This document shows positions 11,283 to 24,345 of a DNA stretch of 64,000 bases, in pieces. The translations under genes were made by a program, and so were the position numbers. This DNA is from Fragum whitleyi (Eukaryota > Mollusca > Bivalvia > Cardiida > Cardiidae). The DNA lies in assembly GCA_948146395.1 (NCBI GenBank), contig OX411552.1, forward strand, positions 51,698,258-51,762,257. Reading direction: 5' to 3'. Every line of letters starts with the position of its first letter. The first letter of the stretch is position 1. Below the pieces are notes generated by a model. That model was not told the origin of the DNA. It saw only the letters and a list, made by a program, of their open reading frames with translations, and ran no database searches.

Positions 11283-14269
11283 CCAAATTAAAATTCTTCT
11301 GTGGTTTGTAGTAAAACTGTGTATTTATCTAAACTGTGAGTACATACTATACCTTTTTACATTCATTTCCAGTGCTTATTATTTAAGCAATTTTCTAGAA
11401 CAAGAGCATCTAGATATATGTGGAATCTCAGAGCATTGGTTATTTCCTGGTGATATTCATTTTCTGAATGATTTACACCCGAACTACTATGGTTTTGGTG
11501 TAAGCGCTTCAGATTTGTATTATAAAAGCGGAAGAAGAGTAGGTAAAGGAGGTGTGGCACTATTCTGGAAAAAAGAAATCAATAGCCGTGTCTCATCTCT
11601 TAACATTGATCATGACAGGATCAACGGCATACAATTACAATTGGGTAGAAATGACTTTGTTTATATTATACAGGTGTATATGCCCAGCTCTAACCATAGT
11701 ATTCTAAAATATCGAGAAAGCATTGAATTTTTGTATAACATTGTGTCCATGTATTCAGAAAAAGGATCTGTTATATGCGACTTCAACGCTCATATTAATA
11801 AAAGTACTTTTCTAAAGCGGATTGATTCCCGAGGTAAAGCATTGTGTGAAATGACCAATTTGCTAAATCTAAGTATTGTCACTACCTGGTCACTTTACAC
11901 CGGTGCAGATACTAGTTACGTTTCCTATGACGGAAGTAATAAATCGTTGATCGATCATATCATTATTTCTAGAGATCTATGCGATAGTGTGAAGTATTGT
12001 AGTATTTTAGATGATAATTTCCTTAATGTGTCTTCCCATCGACCTATTGTGTTGAGGGTCGAAATTCAAACAAATGCAACAATTATTGAAGAAAATACTC
12101 TGTTCCAAAATGAAACGAAAATAAAATGGCACAAAGTTAACACGGAACATATTTCAAAATTTTCATCTGTTTTAAGTAATGGACTTAAACAGGCCTATAT
12201 TGATTTTGCTTACGGTACACCTGATTGCGATAGGTCTATAGAAAGCTTCTATAAGCGTATAGTAAAAGAAATTAAGGAGGCCTCAAAGAGTTGTCTCCCT
12301 TCAGCTACATACCGTCCTTTTTTGAAACCGTACTGGTCTACTGATCTCCGTCGGTTACACGGCTTTATGCGACGTAAACGCCGTGTTTGGATCGAGGCGG
12401 GAAGACCAAGAGGAGAGGAATTCGATTCTTTTGTTGCATATAAAGATGCGAAGCGTCAATTCTGAAAAATGCAGCGAAACTTGTCATTTTTATACTTGCA
12501 AAAAATCAATACAGATATTGATAAAGCAGCTGAGGTAGACTGTGGCTTGTTTTGGAGACTATTTAACTCTCGTAAATCTAAATCTCATATAAGCCCTTGT
12601 AACGAAATTAAATTCAATAACGTTGTTACAAGAGACCCGAGCGAAATTTGTAAGGAATGGGGAAATCATTTTTCAAAACTTTATTCTGATACCGAGTGCA
12701 GTCGTTATGACTCTAGTCATTATAATGATATTGTTCGAAGCGTCAAGTCTATAAAAGAGATTCCAAACGTTTCCGATAACGATCATATTAATCATGACGA
12801 AGTGAAAGCTGCAATTGCTTCACTAAAAACGGGCAAAATGTGCGGTATAGACAACGTCTATAATGAACATCTTATAAATGGAGGGGAAATTATTGTTGTC
12901 CCCTTACTTATATTTACTTTATATAAATCCCTTAATCGAAGAATTGGTAAGAAGCAACATTGGTTTCCAAATTGAAGGGAACAGTTTTTGCGCCCCGTCA
13001 TTCGCTGACGACATGACGCTTTTGTCACTGTCAAGTAAGTCATTGCAAGATATGATTTCTATATGCTACAAGTATTCGTGCCTCTGGCGTTACCAATATA
13101 TCCCTACGAAATGCGCCGTGTTAACATTTAATGAGTCTAAGCGAGAGTTTAATCGCAGAAAAACTATTTGGATGATAGGCAACGATGCTATAAACGAAGT
13201 AGAACATTTCAATCATTTGGGCATTGTGAAAAGTAAATATGATAATCCTTTGGATCATGTGAAATGTGTTGATAGGAAAATCAGGGGCAATTTCTTTGGT
13301 CTTATAAAAGAGGGTCTGCATGTAAATGGCTTAAACCCTTTAACTAGCCTTAAAATTTACAATAGTGTAGTTCTACCGAGGGCTCTTTTCGGTTGCGAGC
13401 TCATCGGATCGCTATCTGAGCGGAATATGTTGACCATAGAAAGATCGCACAGGCTTTGTCTAAAACAAATCCAAGGTCTCCAACGCAGATCCAGAACTGA
13501 TGTTGTACTTGGTTTGATTGGCTCACTCCCATTACAAGCAGAGATTGAAAAAAGAAAACTGAAACTGAAAATTGGTCAACTTTGCCGCTTGGAAAGCGAT
13601 TATGCATCAAAACGAATGTTTTTGTATCGCTTATGCTCATATTTATCACATGATGCAAAGAATGGTTTTATTTACGATGTTTTTGTACTCTTAGAAAAAT
13701 ATAATCTGACATCCTATTTGCATGATTTTGTAAATTTTGGTACTTTTCCGAGTAAATTATTCTGGAAAAATAAAGTGAACAAAGCTATATATAACTATTT
13801 TGTGAACGAATGGGAATTAAAAACCTCATTGCCCGAATTCGCTCTATATAGAAAAGTTCAGCCTACATATTTTACAAGTCCTCTGTGGAACTTTGCTTTG
13901 GAAAATCCCGAGCTATTATACGCATGTTTTTCTGTAGCACAGTTGATAGCATATCTTTGTCACAATGAAGCGACATGCTCACGTTGTGGGGGAGAACAAA
14001 TTATTGTTAGTGTCACTGAGCATATTTTGACTCAATGTAGTTTTGTAGAGGCATGTAGTACTAGATTCAAGGAAATCATAAAGTCAACTTGTGGCCCTAA
14101 TATTTTCAATGCCTTACAATCAATGTCATCCGAACAATATTTATGTACACTTTTTGGTGTTAATCCTGTCATGTATAACCTTCTTAATGTTGATTGTATG
14201 CAATTTTACTTAATTGTTATAAGATTTATGTATTCTATTTGGACCTGCTTTAGTAGGTTTCGCTCATAG
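11266..14269 (+). pseudogene. LINE ORF2 (APE endonuclease, reverse transcriptase), with nonsense codon and RT core deletion
   Basis: ORF2 nicks target DNA and copies the element RNA. The likely start is ATG 11,266 or 11,272, overlapping the ORF1 stop (11,280-11,282) by a few bases. The endonuclease has DICGISEHWL, VICDFNAH, SLIDHIII and SSHRPIV; the N-terminal catalytic Asn region is diverged (KLCIYLNC). An in-frame TGA at 12,463 follows KDAKRQF, and the same frame continues with MQRNLSFL. The RT begins at EVKAAIASLKTGKMCGIDN (about 12,800). After HLINGGEI (about 12,890) it jumps to frame 2 at LSPYLYLLYINPL. All the sequence between these, including motif A and the start of motif B, is missing. 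Motif C, FADDM, is at about 13,003. A CSRCGG ... HILTQC cluster near 13,977-14,040 is the C-terminal zinc-knuckle-like part. The product cannot be active. Confidence 0.85.
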
Positions 14270-14546
14270 GAAATTATAAACAGGGTTGCTGCATTTAAAT
14301 TAGAACCACAAGTTGCAATTTTTCTTTTCGTTTCGGTTAAGTTGCAAATAAATTGGTTTTCTAAGACTTAGATACCTTAATTAAGACTTACTTATCTCCC
14401 TTAGTTTGGCCTTCAATCGGAGGTCAAAAGGGGAGGTAAATAGGTCTAGAGTTAGTCGCCTTCTGATTCTCACTTTAGCTTACTGACAAAAACACTCACG
14501 CATACAATACACATGCAGTCAGGCACCCAAGCGCCCACGCACTCTC

Positions 14547-14606
14547 AAACACACACACACACGCACGCAAACCCACACACACAGACGCACGCACACATAC
14601 ACAACC
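14547..14606. repeat. (CA)n-like tract in the LINE 3' region
   Basis: CACACACACACACGCACGCA and similar imperfect CA/CG repeats lie between the ORF2 stop and the AATAAA signal. Confidence 0.9.
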
Positions 14607-14759
14607 ACACTCTCACCTTCGTATAATATTATATTTTGCACTAGTTGTATTATTTGTTTGTTTGTGTTATTTGTGCTTTGTATGTGTTGTATGAGATGTA
14701 TGTTTGTACAAATCTTCAATATGGAGAAAATAAAGATGAATGAATCCCACAAAGGCCTA

Positions 14760-14880
14760 CAATTATCAACCCATTGGTGGGAGACTTATTGTCAAAAATG
14801 ATGATTGCAATCATTGGGGATTGAACCCGGTGCCTTAAGATTGATAGTCTGCATGCGATATTTATCTTGGACAGTATTTA
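14760..14880 (-). repeat. Possible tRNA-derived SINE fragment
   Basis: On the minus strand CACCGGGTTCAATCCCC resembles a tRNA B box. A convincing A box and a tail are missing. The segment lies between the LINE 3' end and the right array of element A. Confidence 0.25.
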
Positions 14881-15156
14881 TAATAGAAAACCAACTGTAA
14901 AATAATATGTTTACTTTTTTATGGTTTTTAAGGCAAAGGGAATTACTATACATTCGAAACCATCATATTTCGCGATGTTTAAACAAAGTCATTTGAGAGA
15001 GGGGAGGGCAGGTCGAAATAAGAATTTAAAGAATACTGATATTAGGGTGATTTTAGACATCATTCACAACTATATTGGTTTTTTGCATCAATTGTATAAA
15101 AACTATAATTTAATTTTAATTTTAAAAAGATTTCACTAAATATATTGATATGAAAA

Positions 15157-15275
15157 AGTGGTGGGTTTTTGTCCTACTTGACAAATATAGTGGTGGGGTT
15201 TTGTCCTGGTGGGGTTTTGTCTGATGGGGTTTTGTCTGGTGGGGCTTTGTCCTGGTGGGGTTATGTCCGTACCCC
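15157..15275. repeat. Right terminal array of element A
   Basis: About six copies of GGTGGGGTTTTGTCCT, the reverse complement of the left-array unit. There is a 14-base interruption (ACTTGACAAATATA) after the first copy. The array ends in TTATGTCCGTACCCC, the outer terminus. Confidence 0.95.
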
Positions 15276-15284
15276 GACTAATAC
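15276..15284. repeat. Right 9-bp target-site duplication of element A
   Basis: GACTAATAC, identical to 7,800-7,808, directly follows the right terminus. Confidence 0.75.
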
Positions 15285-15347
15285 ATCCCCAAAGGGCTTG
15301 GTGGTAACTATAATGAAAATATTGCTCAATTGGTTTGACTTATCACA

Positions 15348-16421
15348 GATTTTCAATGGGCCAATAGGGGTCAAATGGAATGGACATAAGGTTCTACCTG
15401 ATCAAAATAGCACAATGTTACAAGTAAATGATTTTCTAGGTTTTTGATAGACAGACTAAATCATCTCTTCACACTTTTAAGAATTTCATCACTAAATGAG
15501 TTTTTCAACAGGTAGAAAGAGAAACACAAAACCAAACCCTTTTATCATTGGATGCCACAAGAAGTAAAATTTGTACGGCAACTGTTTGTTTTATTGGAAC
15601 TGCAACATTCACATAGTATGATTATATACTTGACATATCTATGTTGCTTCTAAGCTGGGCCAAAATTAATTCACTGGATGCTATTTTGGTTAGACAGGGC
15701 ATCAAAGAACCTCAAACTGAAAAAGATTATTTGATAAATAATAATTGAAAACATCAAGGTTATAAAAGGAATCAGACCCAACATCAATGTTCAAAATAAT
15801 TAAGTCACAAAATTTTCAAGGCACTATGTGTATTGCCAGATTTATTAATTTTGTGATATTTCATAATACATGTACAAAATTAGACTATCCAAGAGATTTG
15901 TTAGGACTGTATGGACTAGTCATGGTCCCTGTGACTATTTGATTATTCAAGTAAACAAACACCTGATTAACCTCTGTGTGATACAGTCTTTTTTTCCAAA
16001 CATTGTCCCATGAAGTACATCTATTGATGATTTTCGAATGACAGGTCACAAATTGACTATTACCATTACCTTGGCCTGTGGATAATGTAGGAGTTAAATA
16101 GTGGATAGGCATACACTTTAACGCATGTACACATAAGTGGTTTCATGATGTTGTATGTATGAGTGAGTTAGTGACATAAAAGAAACAATAAGACTGCCCA
16201 TGGGTGCCAACGCAAGGCTTCAGGTGCTGGATTATGCAAATATTCTAAGTGGAAAAAGGGGCATAACTCTTAAAAAGTGTTAGAGATAGCCCCCTTGCTA
16301 GTCTGGATAGCTCTTGTATTGGTGACAACACATGCCAAGTTTCATGAGGATATCTTCAACAGTAAGAGAAATTTGACAAAGGTAAAAATTTGTATTTTTT
16401 TTTTTTTTTGCATACAACAAC
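15348..16421. repeat. Repeat K, copy 2 (outside element A)
   Basis: Nearly identical to 8,009-9,071, starting GATTTTCAATGG and ending CATACAACAAC, where the flanks diverge (GGAAATAAC here, TAATTTTCT in copy 1). The 9-bp TSD of element A lies 63 bp upstream. Element A may therefore have inserted into the left part of a larger K element, while itself carrying a K fragment. Confidence 0.95.
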
Positions 16422-16477
16422 GGAAATAACACAAAGATGATCACAATACGTCACCCTGTTGGTTTTTTTGTTATTTT

Positions 16478-17058
16478 TTAGGAATGGTAACGAGAACCAA
16501 TTTTACAAATTGATAACTTGTTCACCTTTTCGATTGATTACTCGAGTACTCGGATAAAATCGGTGACTTTCAATCATTAATTCTATGTCTTGTCTTCAAA
16601 CGTAAAGATACCGATATTTAATGCCTATATTCTGTGAAAAGGGCAGTTGAAATCTTTGATTGCTAGTTTATTTGAAGAAACCGAAATTGTAAAATGCATG
16701 CTATGAGAGTGTCGTACTGTTCCTGATCAGAGTACCAAGGATTGAATGTGTGAAAAGTAATGGGATCACGTGTATTGTTTGACAGAAAAAACAATGACAT
16801 TTGGCACTTGATTGCAAATTCAATATGGACGGATAAGACGCCCAGCAATCGACTAGGTGTTGCATACATTATCTTACCTACACAGCTTTCATACGAAAGA
16901 TCAAAATTTTGAGAAAATATATTAAAAGTGAAATTTGACACGAATTTCCTATTATTACATTTCTTTACCCCGATTATTCTTTAAGTGAAATTGGTAATCG
17001 ATAATCGGACGTTCGATCGAGTACTCGATTTATCGAATACCCATTCCCATCTCTACCA
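16478..17058. mobile_element. Possible hAT-like non-autonomous element
   Basis: Both ends carry subterminal TCGAGTACTCGA-type words: ACTCGAGTACTCGG near 16,541 and, inverted, GATCGAGTACTCGA near 17,017. The reverse complement of the right end reads TAGAGATGGGAATGGGTA and the left reads TAGGAATGGTAAC, so the ends match after a short deletion. The flanking 8-mers TTATTTTT and CCATTTTT agree at 6 of 8 positions. A 92-codon minus-strand ORF (16,941-16,663) inside has no recognised domain. The hAT assignment follows from the YARNG-like right end and possible 8-bp TSD, and is uncertain. Confidence 0.45.
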
Positions 17059-18875
17059 TTTTTGGGTTTTTTTTTCTTTATAAAAGTTCTTAGAATGGTT
17101 TTCTCAATTAGCTATGTTGGGGTTAGGAGTCTGAGTCATAGCTCATCCCCCTTTCAACTAGTATTTGGTATTGTGAAACATGGCAACAGCTAGGGGGTAT
17201 TTGGATTTAAGATCAAGGTATTTCAATAATGAAAGCTCAAATGCTATATTGTGGGTACTCATTGGAATCCTCTCAAGGTAATTCAAATAAGACTAGAGCA
17301 CAAAACAACATAGGTTTGCATTGAGACATAAAGAGTTTAGACTGGCAGCTTTACCCCCTCTTATCTGTACTTCTTGTAGAAACACGTCTTTGGTCTCAGG
17401 TGAATTATCAGTCATGGTAAGTGCAGCAGCACCCAATATTCATCCTACTTCTTGTTGAAAGTAACATTAAACCAACAAAACAAATTAGAAATAAGGTTCT
17501 AAAAACATGTCGAAATGCGTAAAAATAAATGAGGGGTGATTGGAATTTAAGTTTCATACCTAAACGAAGACAAACTTACAGTGTACTTAGACTGTGCAAA
17601 TTTATGCAGTTGATGTATGTAATTCATTTATATTTTAGTAGAATACTTTACTGGTAATTCTCTTTTTTCCCAACTGTCTCTTTTATGAGTTGTTTTCAGT
17701 TTATTTCTGAAACCACACCATTTTGACATACTAATTCCTACAGCATTAAAAAAAAACAATAGGTAAAATAAATTTTGATCTGTGTCCGATCATGCTTTTT
17801 TTAATATTGACTCAAAATTCTTATCATAAGTCACATGATCATTTCTCATCATTGTATGACAATGACAGGTCCTCGGAATCTGGGCTTTTAGACTTACGGT
17901 TTACAAACTAAAACAATAAGGAATCTTTAAGGATTTTTTAGTTTTACCAATTTCATGTGATATAAGGCAACTAAAATATATATTCTACTTTACTTACTTT
18001 CATTATTCTAGACATTTTATCAAAAAAAGAATGAAATAATTTCTCAAATGATAGTAAGTAACCCAAATTAGTGATTCGTTGAATCATTGTCACTCACAGA
18101 TATATTAGAGATAGAGATCCGGCCTGACTTCCATCCGAATACCGTTTCCTTCGGAGCGGTCACAAGAACATCTCGTGGTTTCGCAGTCTGGGCTAAAGCA
18201 GGCATTTCCATATGGGTGATCTAAGTACAATTACTGTGTTTTTTTAATTGGCTTTTGATCAGCACTCGGTTTGTCAACTAAAATCGCCAAAATGGGTTGA
18301 CAATAGGGTTTTTCCAAAAATGACGTCATGCGGGATTTTCCCGTTTTTGATTCAAATATATTTCTCAATCGTTGTCATTTTTCAAAAATAACACATATGC
18401 GAGGCAATATCTTTTTATAACTTATTTTTATACCATATTTATGTAAAATTAATTTGCAGCAGAAAAAATATATTCAAACCGAAATACTGCGATTATATTT
18501 AGGAGTTGATATAAAGACCGGAATTCACCCATATTGCCCGTTGTTGATAACCTTCATTGCGCTCTTTCTATCTTAAAACACGTGTCGAATAATTCTTAAA
18601 ACCCGGCTCGAGACTAACTGTCAGGTGTTTAAAAGTTGTGTAAAACCCGATTGCATAAACCACTGATGTAAATAGACTGAAGAATACCGTTTCTCATGTT
18701 CATGTGTCATTCGTCTCAACTCGGCCGATTCCGTAACCTAAATTTAAATCGGAGATCGCCCGAGTAATGCCGAATGCAGATGTGTACTGTAAACAAAGTT
18801 CAAGAGGTCACGACCAAAATAAACACATATTTCCGGTGATGTAGAATACTAGAATCACGCAATTAGCGAAATTAA
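17059..18875. other. Non-coding stretch
   Basis: No recognisable gene or RNA. A GC-richer patch (about 18,116-18,205, containing GGTTTCGCAGTCTGGGC) and another near 18,715-18,800 are not identified. Confidence 0.5.
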
Positions 18876-18879
18876 CAGT

Positions 18880-18968
18880 GGTTTTGCGGAGAGAAGTCTT
18901 GAAAGATACTTAATTGAATTAAAGAGTTTGCCATGGTAAGAGAAAAGTCTCTTCTCTCTGCAAAACGC
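18880..18968. repeat. Short imperfect hairpin, MITE-like
   Basis: GTTTTGCGGAGAGAAGTCTT and, inverted, AAGTCTCTTCTCTCTGCAAAAC form about 20-bp imperfect ends around 45 bases. The middle contains ATGGTAAGAG, which mimics a start codon plus splice donor; the hairpin context makes a real first exon unlikely. Confidence 0.45.
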
Positions 18969-21555
<2,587 letters not shown>

Positions 21556-21919
21556 TAATCTTTGCTATTTTCTAGTTTTAAATTGTAATATTTTTAACGG
21601 TGTTATGATTTTTGATGCAAACTTGTTTTTGTAATGGAAAGTATTATATAAAATTAATTAATATTTTTGCATATGTTATAAGCGGCGTGCATAGTGTGTA
21701 AGAGCAGAGCACGGCATGAAAAACAACAAGACTTTAGATAAGGATTTTGAGTTAATATTTTGCTGATTTCTAAGACATTTTAAACTAGATTATGAAGGAA
21801 ATGTTGTAAATCCATACATTAATTGTTTATATTCATTTTATTGCCCTTAACACGGGCTGTAGGTATGTATTTTTGTAAAAATTGAAAAGTTTGTCACATC
21901 GATCCACTTGACTATTTAG

Positions 21920-22232
21920 GACAAGTGTCATGTACAAGAACTGTTATTCTGCCACGCCCACCTTTTGAGTTATTGCCCTTTGTTGTTTTTACCTTTACAT
22001 TTTTGTCCGGAACATATCTTCTAAACCATAAGTGCTAGAAACTTCAAACTTGCTGCGCTTATAGATATCATTGAGGACAAGTGTCATGTACAAGAACTGT
22101 CTCTCTGCCATGTCCACTTTTTGAGTTATTGCCCTGTGTTGTTTCTATCCTTACATTTTTGTCCCGTACTTATCTCCTAAACTATCTTCCCTAGCAAATT
22201 CAAACTTTGTACACTGGTAGATCTCATTGAGA
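21920..22232. repeat. 156-bp tandem repeat, two units
   Basis: GACAAGTGTCATGTACAAGA starts at 21,920 and again at 22,076. Both units continue through TTTTTGAGTTATTGCCCT-like and TTACATTTTTGTCC sequence and end in ATTGAG. They differ at several positions, so the duplication is not recent. Confidence 0.9.
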
Positions 22233-22319
22233 AAATGATCTAGTAAGTAGGAGATATATTATAAGAAAGGATTTTTTGTTATCCGGTGGGGGACTCCTGT
22301 ATTGCATCGCAATACGACA

Positions 22320-22727
22320 TGCACTTGTTACTTCTTCTTCTGTGATAGGTCTATTTAGGTCATCTGTATCATTATCATTAATTATTTCTGTTTTTTTTCT
22401 GCTTGAGTGATGAAAAATATGTTGTCCATGTATTTGATGTTAATTTTGTTGTTGGGTTTTTTTTTGTCATACTTTTTTGTCATCTTTTTTTTCATATTGT
22501 TGAGGAATTCAAACATTTTATCTTGGCTCATATTCGCTGTTGGCAGTGCTGAGTTTACCGTTTGTATTAGTCGATGGACTACAAGCTTCTAATCCTTCAT
22601 TGAAATATTGCGAGTTTTGCCGTGTATACCTGTTCATATTTTGTTGTTCACCCGTGTTTGGTCCCGAATTACTCTCGACATCTCCACACATAAGCAAGGA
22701 CACCATTAGAAAAAGTCTCAAAGTCAA
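22320..22727 (-). pseudogene. LINE relic with degenerate 2A-like leader and RT start
   Basis: On the minus strand, from about 22,727, the reading is a hydrophobic leader followed by MCGDVESNSGP. This resembles the 2A/2A-like consensus D(V/I)ExNPGP, but the key Pro is Ser here. 2A-like leaders are known at the N termini of non-LTR retrotransposon proteins in molluscs and other animals. Further down (22,400-22,320), TDDLNRPITEEEV is the typical entry to a LINE reverse transcriptase. The endonuclease that should lie between is missing, and homology stops at about 22,320, so this is an internally deleted, truncated copy. Confidence 0.55.
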
Positions 22728-23510
22728 CGAATATCAATATATTGATATCCTCATTTGTCTGATATTTTTTCTCAAATGCAAATAACATGACTAACGTTAT
22801 ACGGAAAATGAATCTATTCTATGATTGTCCCATTACAATACCATGCAGGAATCTTGATGTTGGTTCATCAGGGTAAATTTTAAAGTCTATTGGGCAAAAT
22901 TCAAAGTACGGTTTTATATTAAGTAAAGCAAAACATGGGATAGTGATACTGTCTTTTGAAGTTTTCCAACAAAGTGTAATGAGCCAAAAAGACAACTGAC
23001 ATATCAATGTTTTACAGTTTGGCATGCCGTTTCCATGAATTGAAAATTTTAGAAGAATTGTTGACTCTCAGGCCTTAACTTTTGTTTTTATCACAATGAT
23101 AATCATACTTAATTAACTCATATTTTCTTAAATTTAAAACTTAAACAAATAGAAAGAAATGATTGAGAAAATGTAAAATAAACTTTAAAATTGGAATATT
23201 CTGGCAAAACCAGTTTCTAAATTCTATCTTTTATTGTTGCATCAAATATTCAAAAATGCTAACAACAGCATTTATAAATGTCAACCTAGGCTATAGGTGC
23301 TCACTGCTTCTCATAGCAGTGGAGGCAAATGTAAGAGGGTATTAAGTCTTCGGGTATATCTAAATTCATAAAGAGCACCAAGGTAAAAATTAACAGACCT
23401 AAGAGAAGAATTGCACAAATTATTCATTGTTTATTCTTCCACATTTTGTTCATTGTATACAAACCCATCTTGAATGAATAAACCCCCAAAAGACAAAAAT
23501 TTTTATGAGT
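22728..23510. other. AT-rich non-coding stretch
   Basis: Nothing identified. The 68-codon minus-strand ORF (23,025-22,819) has no recognisable domain. Confidence 0.55.
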
Positions 23511-23519
23511 AAGGTTGAA

Positions 23520-23695
23520 ATAAAAATGTAATCACATGTATTCAGATGTAATCATGATTACATTATTAAAGTAATTGTAATTGTAATTGATGACAATGAA
23601 AAGCTGTGTAATCAAAATGTAATCAGTAATCAGAGAATCTGCAAGTAATTGTAATTGTAATCGATTACATTGGCATGTAATCGACCCCAGGTCTG
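23520..23695 (-). mobile_element. hAT-like terminus built of GTAATCGATTAC words
   Basis: Read on the minus strand it begins CAGACCTGGGGTCGATTACA and continues with repeated ATTACAATTAC and GTAATC words. A CAG...GGG start with subterminal repeats fits hAT ends. The partner end was not found; CAGACCTAAG at 23,393 is too weak. Confidence 0.45.
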
Positions 23696-23804
23696 CCTCC
23701 ATTACCAATGGACGTAATAGGCAGATGTCAAAACGAAGATAATTGCCTTAAATCAAAACCATGGAACGTTTTCAGCGTAGAGCAAGACAGATATGCCTTT
23801 TTGC

Positions 23805-24318
23805 TCATTGATTCTATGTAAAAGGGGATGCACCCGGGTGGACCCCAAATTTGACCCCAGGGTCTTGATATGAACAAACTTGGAAGAGGTCCATGAGGTG
23901 ATGCTACATACTAAATATGAAAGCTGTCAGCCTTCTGGTTTCAGAGAAGAAGATTATTGAATGTTTTCCTTTTTTCACCCATCGTGCTCAGATGAGCTGA
24001 ATGGGATGCGCCCGGATGGAGCCCAAATATAACCCAAGGGTCTTGATTTGAACAAACTTGGTAGGGGCCCTCTAGATGATGGCAAATACCAAAACTAAAA
24101 GCAGTGTGCCCTCTAGTTTCGATTAAAGAAGATTTTAAAATATTTTGGCTCTTTGATTCTATGTAAAAAAGGGTTGCGCCCGGGTGAAGCCCGAATATGA
24201 TCCTAGGTTCTTGATATGAACACACTTGGTAGAGGTCCATTAGATGATGCTACATACGAAATATGAAAGCTGTCTGCCTTATGGTTTCAAAGAAGAAGAT
24301 TTTTGGAGATTTTCATTT
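23805..24318. repeat. About 170-bp tandem repeat, three units
   Basis: Each unit contains TTGATTCTATGTAAAA or an equivalent, a GGGTTGCGCCCGGGTG-type block, GGTCTTGATATGAACA and AGAAGAAGATT. The array is related to the one at 27,265-28,365. Plus and minus ORFs here translate the repeat. Confidence 0.9.
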
Positions 24319-24322
24319 TTTC

Positions 24323-24345
24323 GGTGAACGAAAATTTCGTTCACC
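24323..24345. repeat. 23-bp palindrome after the tandem array
   Basis: GGTGAACGAAA, one A, then TTTCGTTCACC. It sits directly at the end of the 170-bp array and may be an element terminus. Confidence 0.85.

Larger units (their letters stand above)
9072..14745 (+). mobile_element. Decayed near-full-length LINE (non-LTR retrotransposon)
   Basis: It holds two ORF remnants in order: a coiled-coil/RRM-like ORF1, then ORF2 with an APE-type endonuclease, reverse transcriptase and a C-terminal Cys/His cluster. There is no integrase, protease or LTR, so it is a non-LTR element. The 3' UTR has an AATAAA signal at about 14,728 and ends in GATGAATGAAT, like the short tandem 3' tails of CR1/Jockey-type LINEs. 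It is disabled by frameshifts and a 76-base inverted insertion in ORF1, and by a nonsense codon and a large internal RT deletion in ORF2. The clade within Jockey/CR1-like groups is unresolved. It is nested in element A. Confidence 0.85.
7809..15275. mobile_element. Element A: TIR element with inverted tandem-array ends, 9-bp TSD
   Basis: The left end starts GAGTGTAGGACAAAACCCC and the reverse complement of the right end starts GGGGTACGGACATAACCCC. These align without gaps and are followed by arrays of the same 16-bp unit in opposite orientation. Exact 9-bp copies of GACTAATAC flank both ends. Inside are a ~1.06 kb repeat copy (K1), a decayed LINE and a short right part. No transposase ORF is visible, so the element is non-autonomous. 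A 9-bp duplication with G-rich ends fits Mutator-like elements (known: 8-10 bp TSDs); the superfamily is inferred from TSD length only. Without the LINE it would be about 1.8 kb. Confidence 0.7.

Noticed and set aside
11336..11372. 37-base intron in ORF2 (GTGAGT ... TTTCCAG)
   Set aside because: Too short for a typical animal intron, not a multiple of three, and the unspliced frame is open; LINE ORF2 is normally unspliced.
8009..16421. K1 and K2 as LTRs of an LTR retrotransposon
   Set aside because: No TG...CA ends, no protease or integrase, the interior is a non-LTR LINE, and the 9-bp TSD of element A lies between K2 and the array.
18932..18940. First exon consisting of ATG followed by GTAAGA
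   Set aside because: It sits in the loop of a short MITE-like hairpin, which explains the sequence.
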